A stretch of DNA of 64,000 bases from Streptomyces polyasparticus (GCF_014493765.1 NZ_JACTVJ010000031.1:1-64000); one strand, 5' to 3'. Shown: positions 53,005 through 61,939, counted from the stretch's first letter. Notes: generated by a model not told the origin, from the sequence alone. A program made the numbers and translations.

Positions 53005-54141
53005 TCACCAGCTCAGGCGGGCTCCGACCGGAAGGTGGTCACTCCCCGTTTCCGGGAGGACCCAGGCGCTCTTCGGGTCGAGGCCCCTGACCAGGATCTG
53101 GTCGATACGGGCCATCGGGAACGCGGCCGGCCAGCTGAAGCCGAAGCCGTCGCCCGCGTCCGCCTGGGCCGAGGTGAGCCGGGAGGTGAGGCCGGACAGG
53201 GCGCGGTCGTCCGTGGTGCCGTTCAGATCGCCGAGCACCACGACGCGTTCGAGCTGCTCGTCGGCGACGGCCTGCGCGAGCTTCGTCGCCCCGGCGTCGC
53301 GGGACTGGGTCCAGAAACCGCCGCGCGGCATGACCCGTACGGAGCCCAGGTGTGCCACGTACACCGCGAGCGGGCCCTTCTTCGTGGCCACCGTGGTGCG
53401 CAGCGCGCGGGGCGGATCGACGGGCACCTGCTCGGGGTGTTCCCGCTGCCGCTTCTGCGCCGCCGGTCCGACGTTGCCGCGCAGCACGTCGACCGGCCGG
53501 GTGTCCGAGAGCGGCAGCTTGCTCCACAGGCCGACCGTGCCCTGCACGGTGTGGTGCGGGTAGGCCTGCGCCAGCTCCTTCTCGTACGTGCCCCTGGCCT
53601 CGTCGGACAGTTCCTCCAGAGCCAGCAAGTCGGCGCCCGAGCGCGCCAGCTGTCGCGCGGTGCCGGCCGGGTCGGTGTTCTCGGCGGCGACGTTGTGGGT
53701 GACCACGGTGAGATCGCCGCCCGCCTCGGACTTGTCCAGGAGCAGCCCGCCGAAGAGACTCACCCACGCGAAGGCCGGCAGGAGCAGCGCGACCACCGCG
53801 GAGGCGGAACGGCGCCACAGCGCGGCGGCGAGCAGCACCGGCACGAACAGGCCGCACCACGGCAGGAACGTCTCGACGAGGCTGCCGAGCCCCGCTCGGT
53901 CCGTGAGGTGGTCGTGCAGCAGCAGGAGCAGGCCGAGCAGCAGCGCGCACACGGCGAGCACGAGACCGCGCCGCCACGGACCCGGCCGGCGCTCCGTGTC
54001 CGGGGCCTTGTCCGTGCCCGCTTCGGCCCGGTCCCTGCCCCGCTCATGCGCCTCCGGTTCGCCCAACTCCTGTGCCTCCGGGACGCCCAACTCCCGCGCC
54101 TGCGCGACTCCCTTGATCGTGTCACTCACTGCTTGCTTCAC
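53005..54141 (-). CDS. endonuclease/exonuclease/phosphatase family membrane protein
   Basis: A 378-aa protein. Residues 1-55 are a charged cytoplasmic tail with ELGVPEAQELGEPEAHE repeats, three membrane helices follow (~58-130), and the rest is an EEP phosphohydrolase domain outside the membrane: 'LTVVTHNVAAENTDP', 'LLALEELSD', 'VVVLGDLNGTTDDRAL' and 'ETGSDHLPVGARL' with the catalytic Asp-His pair. Members cleave phosphodiesters or lipid phosphates. The GTG start follows the stop of the sensor kinase gene directly, so it is the third gene of that operon. Confidence 0.87.
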   Translation of the reverse strand: MKQAVSDTIKGVAQARELGVPEAQELGEPEAHERGRDRAEAGTDKAPDTERRPGPWRRGLVLAVCALLLGLLLLLHDHLTDRAGLGSLVETFLPWCGLFVPVLLAAALWRRSASAVVALLLPAFAWVSLFGGLLLDKSEAGGDLTVVTHNVAAENTDPAGTARQLARSGADLLALEELSDEARGTYEKELAQAYPHHTVQGTVGLWSKLPLSDTRPVDVLRGNVGPAAQKRQREHPEQVPVDPPRALRTTVATKKGPLAVYVAHLGSVRVMPRGGFWTQSRDAGATKLAQAVADEQLERVVVLGDLNGTTDDRALSGLTSRLTSAQADAGDGFGFSWPAAFPMARIDQILVRGLDPKSAWVLPETGSDHLPVGARLSW

Positions 54142-55296
54142 TCACTGATCGTCTTTCTGGACTGCAGGCCACTGCTTGCCCGGCTGCGCCGGCGACTGCG
54201 CCTGCCACTGCCCCTGCGCGTGCACCGCGGGCAGTTGTACGCGGATGTGAAGGCCGCCTTCGGCGCGCGGCCTGAGGGTGAGGGTGCCGTCGTGCACCTG
54301 GACGATCCGTTCCACGATGGCCAGACCGAGGCCGACCCCGGCGTGGTCGCCGTGGACGCGTTCGGTGCCGCGCTGGAACGGCTCGGTGAGGGTGGCGACC
54401 AGCTCGGGGGAGAGCAGCTCACCGGTGTTCTCGACGGTGAGCTCCGCGGCGTGCGGGCGCGCCGTCGTGGTGATCCACACGGAGCCCCCGTCCGGGAGGT
54501 TGTGGGCGATCGCGTTGTGCACGAGGTTCACCACCAACTGCCCGAGCAGCGCCGGTGAACCGGTCGTGCGCGTGATCTCGCCGCTTGTTTCCACCGTCAC
54601 GCCCCGCTTCTCGGCGAGGGGCAGCAGGGTCTCGCACGCCTCCTCGGCCATGAGGGACAGGTCGACCTCCTCCGGCGTGAAGGTCCGCTGCTCGGCGCGG
54701 CTCATCAGGAGCAGCGCCTCGGCCAGGTCGATCGCCCGGGTGTTGACGGTGCTGAGCCGGTCGAGCAGCTCGTCGATGTCGCGGGCCGGGTCGGCACGGG
54801 CCACGTCAAGGAGCGACTTGGAGATCGCCAGCGGTGTGCGCAGCTCGTGCGAGGCGTTGGCCGCGAAGCGCCGCTGCTCGGCGACGTGCGCCTCGAGCCG
54901 CGCGAGCATCGTGTCGAAGGCGTCGGCGAGTTCGCGGAACTCGTCGTCACGGCCGGGCAGCCGGATCCGGTGGGAGAGCGATCCGTGCGTGGCCATGCGC
55001 GCGGCGTCCGTGATCCGGGTGAGGGGGGCGAGCATCCGGCCGGCGAGGATCCATCCCCCGACGAGGCCGAACACCAGCAGGAACAGCATGACCAGGGCGG
55101 CCAGCGGTGCGAAGCCGCGGATGAAGGTGGTGCCCGGAGTCATCCGCCACCGGCCCGATTCGTTGGTCTGCAACCACCCCTCTTCCAGGAGGAACCACCC
55201 GATGGCGGCGAGCAGCAAGGCGCCGGCGAGCACGAGGAACCCGGCGTAGCTGAGGGTGAGTTTGAGCCGGACGCTCCAGCCGGGCTGCCTAGGCAC
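54142..55296 (-). CDS. sensor histidine kinase
   Basis: A 384-aa membrane kinase. There are two membrane helices (~12-32 and ~62-85) around a short extracytoplasmic loop, a HAMP domain (RMLAPLTRITDAARMATHGS), the phospho-accepting 'ASHELRTPLAISKSLL' with His near 155, N-box 'NLVHNAIAHN' and G-boxes 'HAGVGLGLAIVERIV'. The loop is only ~28 residues, so it senses signals within or at the membrane. The GTG at 55296 has GGAGGGGA upstream and overlaps the response regulator gene by 8 nt. The pair resembles the VanRS/CseBC group in layout, and a VanY-like gene is divergent. Confidence 0.93.
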   Translation of the reverse strand: MPRQPGWSVRLKLTLSYAGFLVLAGALLLAAIGWFLLEEGWLQTNESGRWRMTPGTTFIRGFAPLAALVMLFLLVFGLVGGWILAGRMLAPLTRITDAARMATHGSLSHRIRLPGRDDEFRELADAFDTMLARLEAHVAEQRRFAANASHELRTPLAISKSLLDVARADPARDIDELLDRLSTVNTRAIDLAEALLLMSRAEQRTFTPEEVDLSLMAEEACETLLPLAEKRGVTVETSGEITRTTGSPALLGQLVVNLVHNAIAHNLPDGGSVWITTTARPHAAELTVENTGELLSPELVATLTEPFQRGTERVHGDHAGVGLGLAIVERIVQVHDGTLTLRPRAEGGLHIRVQLPAVHAQGQWQAQSPAQPGKQWPAVQKDDQ

Positions 55297-55969
55297 GCTC
55301 CCCTCCAGGGGCTGTGTCGATCCGGTAGCCGACGCCCGGCACCGTGGCGATGACCCACGGCTCCCCGAGCCGCTTGCGCAGCGCCGACACCGTGATCCGT
55401 ACGGCATTGGTGAACGGGTCCGCGTTCTCGTCCCAGGCCCGCTCCAGGAGCTCCTCGGCGCTGACCACTCCGCCCTCGGCTCCCACGAGCACCTCAAGGA
55501 CCGCGAACTGCTTTCTGGTGAGCGCCACATAGTGCCCGTCGCGGAAGACCTCCCGGCGGAACGGATCGAGCCGCAGCCCGGCGATCTCCCGTACGGGCGG
55601 TCGGCTGTGCGCGCGCCTGCGGTCGAGGGCCCGCAGCCTGAGCACGAGTTCCTGCAGCTCGAAGGGCTTGGTCAGATAGTCGTCGGCGCCGAGCTCGAAC
55701 CCGCTGGTCTTGTCGTCGAGCCGGTCGGCGGCCGTCAGCATGAGGATCGGCATCCCGCTGTCGGAGGCCACGATGCTCCTGGCCACCTCGTCACCGCTGG
55801 GACCGGGGATGTCACGGTCGAGGACAGCGATGTCATACGTATTGATGCTCAGGAGCTCCAGAGCGGTGTCACCGTCCCCGGCGATGTCCGCCGCGATCGC
55901 TTCCAGACGCAAACCATCGCGGATGGCCTCCGCCATGTAGGGCTCGTCCTCCACGATCAGCACTCGCAT
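55289..55969 (-). CDS. OmpR family response regulator
   Basis: A 226-aa regulator. The receiver domain (1-115) has the acidic pair in 'LIVEDEPYMAEAI', the phospho-acceptor Asp in 'IAVLDRDIPGPSGDEV', Thr in 'MLTAADR' and Lys in 'YLTKPFELQEL'. The winged helix (130-222) contains 'LTRKQFAVLEVLVGAEGGVV' and 'AVRITVSALRKRLGE'. It is the first gene of a three-gene operon and is divergent from the VanY-like gene, whose start lies 87 bp away, so it likely controls that gene and itself. Confidence 0.93.
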   Translation of the reverse strand: MRVLIVEDEPYMAEAIRDGLRLEAIAADIAGDGDTALELLSINTYDIAVLDRDIPGPSGDEVARSIVASDSGMPILMLTAADRLDDKTSGFELGADDYLTKPFELQELVLRLRALDRRRAHSRPPVREIAGLRLDPFRREVFRDGHYVALTRKQFAVLEVLVGAEGGVVSAEELLERAWDENADPFTNAVRITVSALRKRLGEPWVIATVPGVGYRIDTAPGGERA

Positions 55970-56056
55970 GCTCCGAGGCTACGAGCCGGGACATATCGTC
56001 GGCATATCGAAAACCGCATACGGGACGGCAACACCCTTCCTTCTTGACTGCGGCGT

Positions 56057-56779
56057 ATGAACCACAGCGACATATCCGCAGTTCCCGCTCCCCACTCCGC
56101 GCCTCGTCCCGCACGGCGCCGCCCGGCCCTGCGCGCCGCCGTCGCGGCCGTGATCGCAGGTGCGACGCTGACCGGCCTCGCGGGCTGCCAGTCGTCACCG
56201 ACCTCCTCGTCGTTCACCCAGGTCTCGCCGACCCCGAGCGCCTCGGCCACCTCGGCCGCCCCCGAGCCGTCCGCTTCCGAGCCGTCCGCCTCGAAGCCGC
56301 CCGCCCCGCCCGGCAAACGCGCCGACCACCGCCCGCTCGGCGAGCAGGACGGCCGCGTGCCCGACGGCGTGACCGTCTTCGACGAGCACATCGCGGCCGT
56401 GGCGAACCTCGACCCCGCACTGCTCACGGCCCTGCAGCGCGCGGCCTCGGACGCCCGGCTGACGTTCACCGTGAACAGCGGCTGGCGCTCGGCGGACTAC
56501 CAGGAGGAGCTCCTGCGCAAGGCGGTCGCACAGTACGGCTCCGAGGAGGAGGCCGCCCGCTGGGTGGCCACCGCACAGAACTCCCCGCATGTCTCGGGCG
56601 AGGCGATCGACCTAGGGCCCAGCGCCGCCCAGACGTGGCTTTCGCGCCACGGTGCCGCGTACGGGCTGTGCCAGATCTACCGCAACGAGCCCTGGCATTA
56701 CGAGTTGCGTCCGCAAGCGGTCACCGCCGGCTGCCCCGCGATGTACGCGGACCCGACCGAGGATCCCCGGATGCGGTGA
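56057..56779 (+). CDS. VanY-like M15 family D-Ala-D-Ala carboxypeptidase lipoprotein
   Basis: A 240-aa exported zinc peptidase. An Arg-rich N-terminus and hydrophobic segment end in a lipobox (TGLAGC, Cys near 43); a Ser/Pro/Ala-rich linker (SASEPSASEPSASKPP) follows. The catalytic part has 'SGWRSADYQEELL', the zinc motif 'SPHVSGEAIDLG' (SxHxxGxAxD) and 'EPWHYEL' with the second His. It removes terminal D-Ala from peptidoglycan precursors, which in VanY lowers glycopeptide binding. It is divergent from a two-component system, so it is probably induced by cell-wall stress. No vanHAX genes are nearby. Confidence 0.9.
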   Translation: MNHSDISAVPAPHSAPRPARRRPALRAAVAAVIAGATLTGLAGCQSSPTSSSFTQVSPTPSASATSAAPEPSASEPSASKPPAPPGKRADHRPLGEQDGRVPDGVTVFDEHIAAVANLDPALLTALQRAASDARLTFTVNSGWRSADYQEELLRKAVAQYGSEEEAARWVATAQNSPHVSGEAIDLGPSAAQTWLSRHGAAYGLCQIYRNEPWHYELRPQAVTAGCPAMYADPTEDPRMR

Positions 56780-56960
56780 CTCCGTTTCGCGACGGGCCAG
56801 GCAGGACGCCCTGAGCCCGCGCGCGTTACGTAAACGTGATGTCCGGCTTCGTGCGCGACCTCTTGACCGGAGGGAGCGGTGAGAGCTCACTATGACCTCT
56901 CGCAGCCGCACCCCCCTTCTTGATCCAACTCACCGAGTTCCACCCCTGAACGCCCTCTCA

Positions 56961-56978
56961 TGTTCGAGATTTCGAACA
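56961..56978. promoter_or_regulatory. candidate operator of sugar ABC importer operon
   Basis: A perfect dyad TGTTCGA-GATT-TCGAACA lies 64 bp upstream of the substrate-binding protein gene. Dyads of this size are typical for LacI, GntR or ROK repressors of sugar uptake operons in actinomycetes. The regulator is not in the window. A second palindrome TTACGTAA lies at about 56827. Confidence 0.6.
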
Positions 56979-57041
56979 ATGCCCGAGCCTCAGAACATCA
57001 CCGCACGTCCCCGAACAGCACCGCTACGAAGGAGATCCAGC

Positions 57042-58046
57042 ATGCTCACCAGGCGTAACTTCCTCACCGCGGCGGTAGGTGCGGCGGCCGCGGCCGGGCT
57101 CGCGGCCTGCGCCAAGGAGGACGGCAAGCCCTCCGGCTCCACCGGCGGCGGGGGCAAGGCGCTCACGCTCGGCTTCTCCCAGGTGGGTTCGGAGAGCGGG
57201 TGGCGCACCGCCAACAGCGAGTCGGTCAAGTCGGCCGCCAAGGAGGCGGGTTACACCCTCAAGTTCTCCGACGCCCAGCAGAAGCAGGAGAACCAGATCT
57301 CCGCGATCCGCAACTACATCGCGCAGAAGGTCGACGTCATCGCCTTCTCGCCGGTGGTCGTCACGGGCTGGGACGCGGTGCTCAAGGAGGCCAAGGCCGC
57401 GAAGATCCCGGTCGTCCTGACCGACCGCTCCGTGGAGACCTCGGACGACTCGCTCTTCGTGACCCTGGTGGGATCCGACTTCACGGACGAGGGCCGCCGG
57501 GCCGCGAAGATCCTGGAGAAGGTCCTGGAGAAGGCCGGCCACAAGGGCCCCGTGAAGATCGCCCAGTTGGAGGGCACCACCGGTGCCGCCCCCGCGATCG
57601 AGCGCGCCAAGGGCTTCAAGGAGATCATGGACGCGGACCACAAGGACGACTGGAAGATCGTCGTCAGCCAGACCGGCGACTTCACGCGCGCCGGCGGCAA
57701 GCAGGTCATGGCCGCGTTCCTGCAGTCGAACCCGGACATCAACGTCCTGTACGCGCACAACGACGACATGGGCATCGGCGCCATCCAGGCCATCGAGGCG
57801 GCCGGCAAGAAGCCCGGCAAGGACATCCTCATCGTCACGGTCGACGGCGTGAAGGACGGCTTCATCGCCATGTCCGAGGGCAAGATCAACGCCATCGTCG
57901 AGTGCAACCCGCTGCTCGGCCCCCAGCTCATGGACGTCGTGAAGAAGGTCAAGGACGGCGAGAAGGTCGAGCGCTGGATCAAGACCGAGGAGAGCGACTT
58001 CCTGCAGGACCAGGCCAAGGACGCGCTGCCCACGCGCAAGTACTGA
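57042..58046 (+). CDS. sugar ABC transporter substrate-binding lipoprotein (YtfQ-like)
   Basis: A 334-aa exported lipoprotein. 'LTRRNFLTAAVGAAAAAGLAAC' (twin arginine plus lipobox; Cys near 24) is a Tat lipoprotein signal. The rest is a periplasmic-binding protein type I fold with 'LGFSQVGSESGWRTANSESV', 'VDVIAFSPVVVTGWDAVLKE' and 'LYAHNDDMGIGAIQAIEAAG', close to the galactofuranose-binding YtfQ group. It delivers a pentose, hexose or furanose sugar to the permease pair encoded downstream. AAGGAG lies 9 nt before the ATG. Confidence 0.92.
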   Translation: MLTRRNFLTAAVGAAAAAGLAACAKEDGKPSGSTGGGGKALTLGFSQVGSESGWRTANSESVKSAAKEAGYTLKFSDAQQKQENQISAIRNYIAQKVDVIAFSPVVVTGWDAVLKEAKAAKIPVVLTDRSVETSDDSLFVTLVGSDFTDEGRRAAKILEKVLEKAGHKGPVKIAQLEGTTGAAPAIERAKGFKEIMDADHKDDWKIVVSQTGDFTRAGGKQVMAAFLQSNPDINVLYAHNDDMGIGAIQAIEAAGKKPGKDILIVTVDGVKDGFIAMSEGKINAIVECNPLLGPQLMDVVKKVKDGEKVERWIKTEESDFLQDQAKDALPTRKY

Positions 58047-58076
58047 CCGGCCGCACGAGGAGCAAGGAGCGCTGCC

Positions 58077-59645
58077 ATGGCAGAGCCGCGGCCCGTCCTG
58101 CAGATGACGGGCGTAGTGAAGGAATTTCCGGGGGTACGGGCTCTGTCGGGCGTCGACTTCCGGCTCTTCCCGGGCGAGATACACGCCCTGATCGGGGAGA
58201 ACGGTGCGGGCAAGTCCACGCTGATCAAGGTGCTCACGGGGGTCCACTCGCTGGACGGCGGCACCATCACGCTCGACGGCGAGTCCGTGGAGTTCACCAG
58301 CCCGCTGCAGGCGCAGCAGGCCGGGATCAGCACGGTCTACCAGGAGGTGAACCTCTGCCCGAACCTGTCGGTGGCGGAGAACATCTTCATCGGCCGCGAG
58401 CCCACCCGCGGCGGCCGCATCCAGTGGAAGCGGATGCGCAAGGAGGCGGCGGAGCTGGTCGACCGGCTCGGGCTCGACATCGACGTGGCCGCGCCGCTGT
58501 CCTCGTATCCGCTGGCCGTGCAGCAACTCGTGGCGATCGTACGGTCGGTGGGCACCGGCGACCGTGAGACGCCGGGCTCCGGGGCGGGCCAGGCCCCGGG
58601 GTCCGGTACGGCCACCAAGGTGCTCGTCCTGGACGAGCCCACCTCCAGCCTCGACCGCGACGAGGTGCTCGAACTCTTCCGGCTCATGCGGCAGTTGAGG
58701 GACGACGGAGTGGCGATCCTCTTCGTCTCGCACTTCCTCGACCAGATCTACGAGATCTGCGACCGCATGACCGTCCTGCGCAACGGCACCCTGGTCGGCG
58801 AGCACCTGGTCCGCGACCTCGACCAGGTCGGCCTGATCGAGCTGATGATCGGCAAGGCGCTCGACCAGCTGGAGGAGCTGCACGAGCACCAGCTGCACTC
58901 GGACGTGGGCGAGACCCTGGTCAAGGCCGAGGGGCTCGGGCGCAGCGGCAAGATCTCCCCGTTCGACCTGGAGATCAAGAAGGGCGAAGTCCTGGGCCTG
59001 GCAGGCCTGTTGGGCTCCGGACGCACCGAGCTGGCCCGGCTGCTCTTCGGTGCCGACCACCCCGACACCGGCAAGGTGACCATCGGCGGCAAACAGGTCT
59101 CGATGAGCGCGCCGAACGACGCGATCGGCGCGGGCGTCGCGTTCTGCTCGGAGAACCGCAGGACCGAGGGCCTCGTCCCCGATCTGACGGTGCGCGAGAA
59201 CATCATCCTCGCGCTCCAGGCGGCCCGCGGCTGGACCCGCCCCATCCCCGCCTCCCAGCGCGATGAACTCGTCGCCAAGTACATCAAGGCGCTCGACATC
59301 CGCCCGGCCAACCCCGAGGCCCGCGTCGGCCAGCTCAGCGGCGGCAACCAGCAGAAGGTGCTGCTCGCCCGCTGGCTGATCACCAGCCCGCAGCTCCTGA
59401 TCCTCGACGAGCCCACCCGCGGCATCGACATCGGCGCCAAGACGGAGATCCAGAGACTGGTGGTCTCCCTCTCCGAGGACGGCATGTCCGTCCTCTACAT
59501 CGCGGCCGAGCTGGAAGAGGTGCTCCGGCTCAGCCACACCATCGGGGTGCTGCGCGACCGCAAGCTCGTGGCGCGCCTGGCCAACGGCCCGGAGATCACC
59601 ACGAGCCGGATCCTCGAGACCATCGCGAGCGGAGAACACCAGTGA
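58077..59645 (+). CDS. sugar ABC transporter ATP-binding protein (YtfR-like)
   Basis: A 522-aa double ABC ATPase. Domain 1 has Walker A GENGAGKSTLI (~38) and Walker B 'KVLVLDEPTSSLDRDE'; domain 2 has a degenerate P-loop (GLLGSGRTELARLL), the full signature LSGGNQQKVLLAR and 'LLILDEPTRGIDIGAK', the normal asymmetry of carbohydrate importers. The first domain carries an extra Gly/Pro-rich stretch (~GDRETPGSGAGQAPGSGTAT, ~162-181) between the signature helix and Walker B, not usual in the family. It starts 30 bp after the binding-protein gene and overlaps the permease gene by 4 nt. Confidence 0.93.
   Translation: MAEPRPVLQMTGVVKEFPGVRALSGVDFRLFPGEIHALIGENGAGKSTLIKVLTGVHSLDGGTITLDGESVEFTSPLQAQQAGISTVYQEVNLCPNLSVAENIFIGREPTRGGRIQWKRMRKEAAELVDRLGLDIDVAAPLSSYPLAVQQLVAIVRSVGTGDRETPGSGAGQAPGSGTATKVLVLDEPTSSLDRDEVLELFRLMRQLRDDGVAILFVSHFLDQIYEICDRMTVLRNGTLVGEHLVRDLDQVGLIELMIGKALDQLEELHEHQLHSDVGETLVKAEGLGRSGKISPFDLEIKKGEVLGLAGLLGSGRTELARLLFGADHPDTGKVTIGGKQVSMSAPNDAIGAGVAFCSENRRTEGLVPDLTVRENIILALQAARGWTRPIPASQRDELVAKYIKALDIRPANPEARVGQLSGGNQQKVLLARWLITSPQLLILDEPTRGIDIGAKTEIQRLVVSLSEDGMSVLYIAAELEEVLRLSHTIGVLRDRKLVARLANGPEITTSRILETIASGEHQ
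58572..58606. repeat. imperfect palindrome in the ABC ATPase gene insertion
   Basis: CCGGGCTCCGGGGC and GCCCCGGGGTCCGG form an imperfect inverted repeat around a 7-nt centre. It matches the extra Gly/Pro-rich stretch of the protein, so the stretch may come from insertion or expansion of a small palindrome. Confidence 0.5.
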
Positions 59646-60727
59646 CCACCACGTCCCGCCTGCGAGCGCTGACGCGGCACCATCTCTTCTGGCCGGTGGC
59701 GGTCCTGATCGGCCTGCTGCTCGTCAACGTCCCCTTCACGCCCGACTTCTTCTCGGTCAAGATGACGGACGGCCACCTGTACGGCAGTCTCGTCTCGATC
59801 GTCCTGTTCGGCTCGCCGCTCATCCTCGTGGCGGTCGGCATGACCCTCGTCATCGCCACCGGCGGCATCGACCTCTCCGTCGGCGCGGTCGTCGCCATCA
59901 CCGGCGCCCTGACCTGTTCGTACATCAGCGACCAGGCCGACCAGAGCGCGCTGTCCGCGGTGTTCCTCGCCATGGGCATCGGGCTCGTGGCAGCCGTCGT
60001 CTGCGGTCTGTGGAACGGCTTCCTCGTCGCCCGGATGGGCATCCAGCCCATCATCGCGACCCTGATCATCATGGTCGCGGGCCGCGGTGTCGCCCAGCTG
60101 ATCACCGACGGCCAGATCATCACCATCAACAGCGAGCCGTACAAGCTGATCGGCGGCGGCTACTGGCTGACCCTGCCGTTCTCCATCTTCGTGGTGGCCG
60201 TGGTCGTCGCCGCCACCATGCTGCTCACCCGCCGCACCGCGCTCGGACTGCTCGTCGAGTCGGTCGGCGGCAATGCCGAGGCCAGCCGGCTCGTCGGCAT
60301 CAGGTCCGCCCGTATCAAGATCATGGTGTACGTGTTCTGCGCGCTGTGCGCCGGTATCGCGGGGCTCATGATCAGCTCCAACACCTCGGCCGCGGACGGC
60401 AACAACGCCGGTCTGTGGATCGAACTCGACGCGATCCTCGCCGTGGTGATCGGCGGCACCGCGCTGACCGGCGGCCGGTTCTCCATCGGCGGCACGGTGC
60501 TCGGCGCCCTCGTCATCCAGACCCTGACCACCACGATCTACACGATCGGCGTGCCCACCCAGACCAACCTGGTCTTCAAGGCCGCCGTCGTCATCGCCGT
60601 ATGCCTGCTGCAGTCCCCGAAGTTCCGGGAGAAGGTCTTCGGCAGGAAAACCCGCCGCAAGGTCACCGTCCCCGCCCAGCCCGTGGCGCCGGTCGAGCCC
60701 GCGCCGAAGACGGAGGTGTCCCGATGA
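59642..60727 (+). CDS. sugar ABC transporter permease (YtfT-like)
   Basis: A 361-aa membrane permease of the BPD_transp_2 family with about ten helices. 'TGGIDLSVGAVVAITGAL' and 'EASRLVGIRSARIKIMVYVF' (coupling-loop region contacting the ATPase) are hallmarks, and 'AVVIGGTALTGGRFSIGGTV' closes the core. The C-terminus is a cytosolic basic tail (GRKTRRKVTVPAQP). It overlaps both neighbours by 4 nt, so the operon is translationally coupled. Confidence 0.93.
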   Translation: MTTTSRLRALTRHHLFWPVAVLIGLLLVNVPFTPDFFSVKMTDGHLYGSLVSIVLFGSPLILVAVGMTLVIATGGIDLSVGAVVAITGALTCSYISDQADQSALSAVFLAMGIGLVAAVVCGLWNGFLVARMGIQPIIATLIIMVAGRGVAQLITDGQIITINSEPYKLIGGGYWLTLPFSIFVVAVVVAATMLLTRRTALGLLVESVGGNAEASRLVGIRSARIKIMVYVFCALCAGIAGLMISSNTSAADGNNAGLWIELDAILAVVIGGTALTGGRFSIGGTVLGALVIQTLTTTIYTIGVPTQTNLVFKAAVVIAVCLLQSPKFREKVFGRKTRRKVTVPAQPVAPVEPAPKTEVSR

Positions 60728-61746
60728 CGGCGACCGCCCAGAAGCCCAAGGCCGCCGCGAACGGCACCGCATCGCGCACCACCCGCCTGCTCGCCGACCC
60801 CCGGCTGCCGGTCCTCGTCACGGCCGCTCTGTTCCTCGCCATGTACGGGGGCGGCCTCAGCCGCTACACCAACTACGGGTTCGGCGAACCCCAGGTGTTC
60901 CTCAACCTGTTCATCGACAACGGCTACCTCCTGGTCGCCGCCATCGGCGCCACCTTCGTCATCCTGTCCGGCGGCATCGACCTGTCCGTGGGCTCGGTGA
61001 TCGGCTTCACCACGATGTTCACGGCCTGGCTGGTGGAACGGCAGGGTCTGCCGCTGGTCCTGGTGGTCCCCATCGCACTCGGCGTGGGCGCGTTCGGCGG
61101 CTTCCTGATGGGCTATGTGATCCACAACTTCGAGATCCAGCCCTTCATCGTCACCCTCGCCGGACTCTTCCTCTTCCGCGGCCTGTGCCTGGTCATCAGC
61201 AAGGAGTCCATCTCCGTCAGCGACCCCTCGGTGGACACCCTGGCCCAGACCCGGGTGCCGCTCGGGCTCGGCGAGTTGTCGATCGGCGCCCTGGTGGCGC
61301 TCGCCGTACTCGCCGTCGCGTACTACGTCCTGCACCACACCCGCTTCGGACGCCGCGTGTACGCGATCGGCGGCAACGAGCAGTCCGCCCTGCTCATGGG
61401 CCTCCCGATGGGCGGCACGAAGATCGCCGTCTATACGGTGAGCGGCTTCTGCTCGGCCCTGGCGGGCCTGCTCTTCATGCTCTACATCCAGTCCGGGGAC
61501 CCGCTGCACGCCGTCGGCATGGAGCTCGACGCCATCGCCGCGGTGGTCATCGGCGGCACCCTCCTGACCGGCGGCTCGGGCTATGTCGTCGGCACCCTCT
61601 TCGGCGTCCTGGTCCTCGGCCTGATCAAGAGCCTGATCACCTTCGAGGGCACGCTCAGCTCGTGGTGGACGAAGATCGCGACGGGTGTGCTCCTGTGCGC
61701 GTTCATCCTGATCCAGCGGACGATGACGGGGCGCAAGAAGACCTAG
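60724..61746 (+). CDS. sugar ABC transporter permease (YjfF-like)
   Basis: A 340-aa second permease of the same family. It has 'SGGIDLSVGSVIGFTTMFTA', 'RRVYAIGGNEQSALLMGLPM' and 'VVIGGTLLTGGSGYVVGTLF'. Two different permeases in one operon with one double ATPase is the YtfRT-YjfF arrangement, so the importer is probably a heterodimer. The ATG overlaps the upstream stop (ATGA). A 22-bp palindrome starts 5 nt after the stop, and a strong terminator follows. Confidence 0.93.
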   Translation: MTATAQKPKAAANGTASRTTRLLADPRLPVLVTAALFLAMYGGGLSRYTNYGFGEPQVFLNLFIDNGYLLVAAIGATFVILSGGIDLSVGSVIGFTTMFTAWLVERQGLPLVLVVPIALGVGAFGGFLMGYVIHNFEIQPFIVTLAGLFLFRGLCLVISKESISVSDPSVDTLAQTRVPLGLGELSIGALVALAVLAVAYYVLHHTRFGRRVYAIGGNEQSALLMGLPMGGTKIAVYTVSGFCSALAGLLFMLYIQSGDPLHAVGMELDAIAAVVIGGTLLTGGSGYVVGTLFGVLVLGLIKSLITFEGTLSSWWTKIATGVLLCAFILIQRTMTGRKKT

Positions 61747-61750
61747 CGGA

Positions 61751-61772
61751 TCAGGCCTCGTACGAGGCCTGA
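61751..61772. repeat. 22-bp perfect palindrome after importer operon
   Basis: TCAGGCCTCGT and its exact complement, with no spacer, lie just after the last permease stop. It could be part of the termination region or a protein site. Confidence 0.75.
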
Positions 61773-61799
61773 CGGATCCTGCCGTGTACGAGGAGGGGA

Positions 61800-61830
61800 G
61801 AGGGGTGTCCCGGTTGCCGGGACACCCCTC
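61800..61830. terminator. hairpin terminator of importer operon
   Basis: A perfect 14-bp stem GAGGGGTGTCCCGG / CCGGGACACCCCTC with a TTG loop. The outer bases GTACGAGG and CCTCGTAC can extend the pairing. Confidence 0.9.
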
Positions 61831-61939
61831 GTACACGTGCGGCGGAAAAACTTCCCGCGGCGATGTCGAGATCCCGCGCCCGGCTCCGTCCCCGGTGCGA
61901 ACGCGACCACAATGGGTCGTACCGGTGAGGAGAGACACC

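Noticed and set aside
54142-56779. Complete vancomycin resistance cluster
   Set aside because: VanY-like and two-component genes are present but vanH, vanA and vanX are absent in the window, so resistance cannot be claimed.
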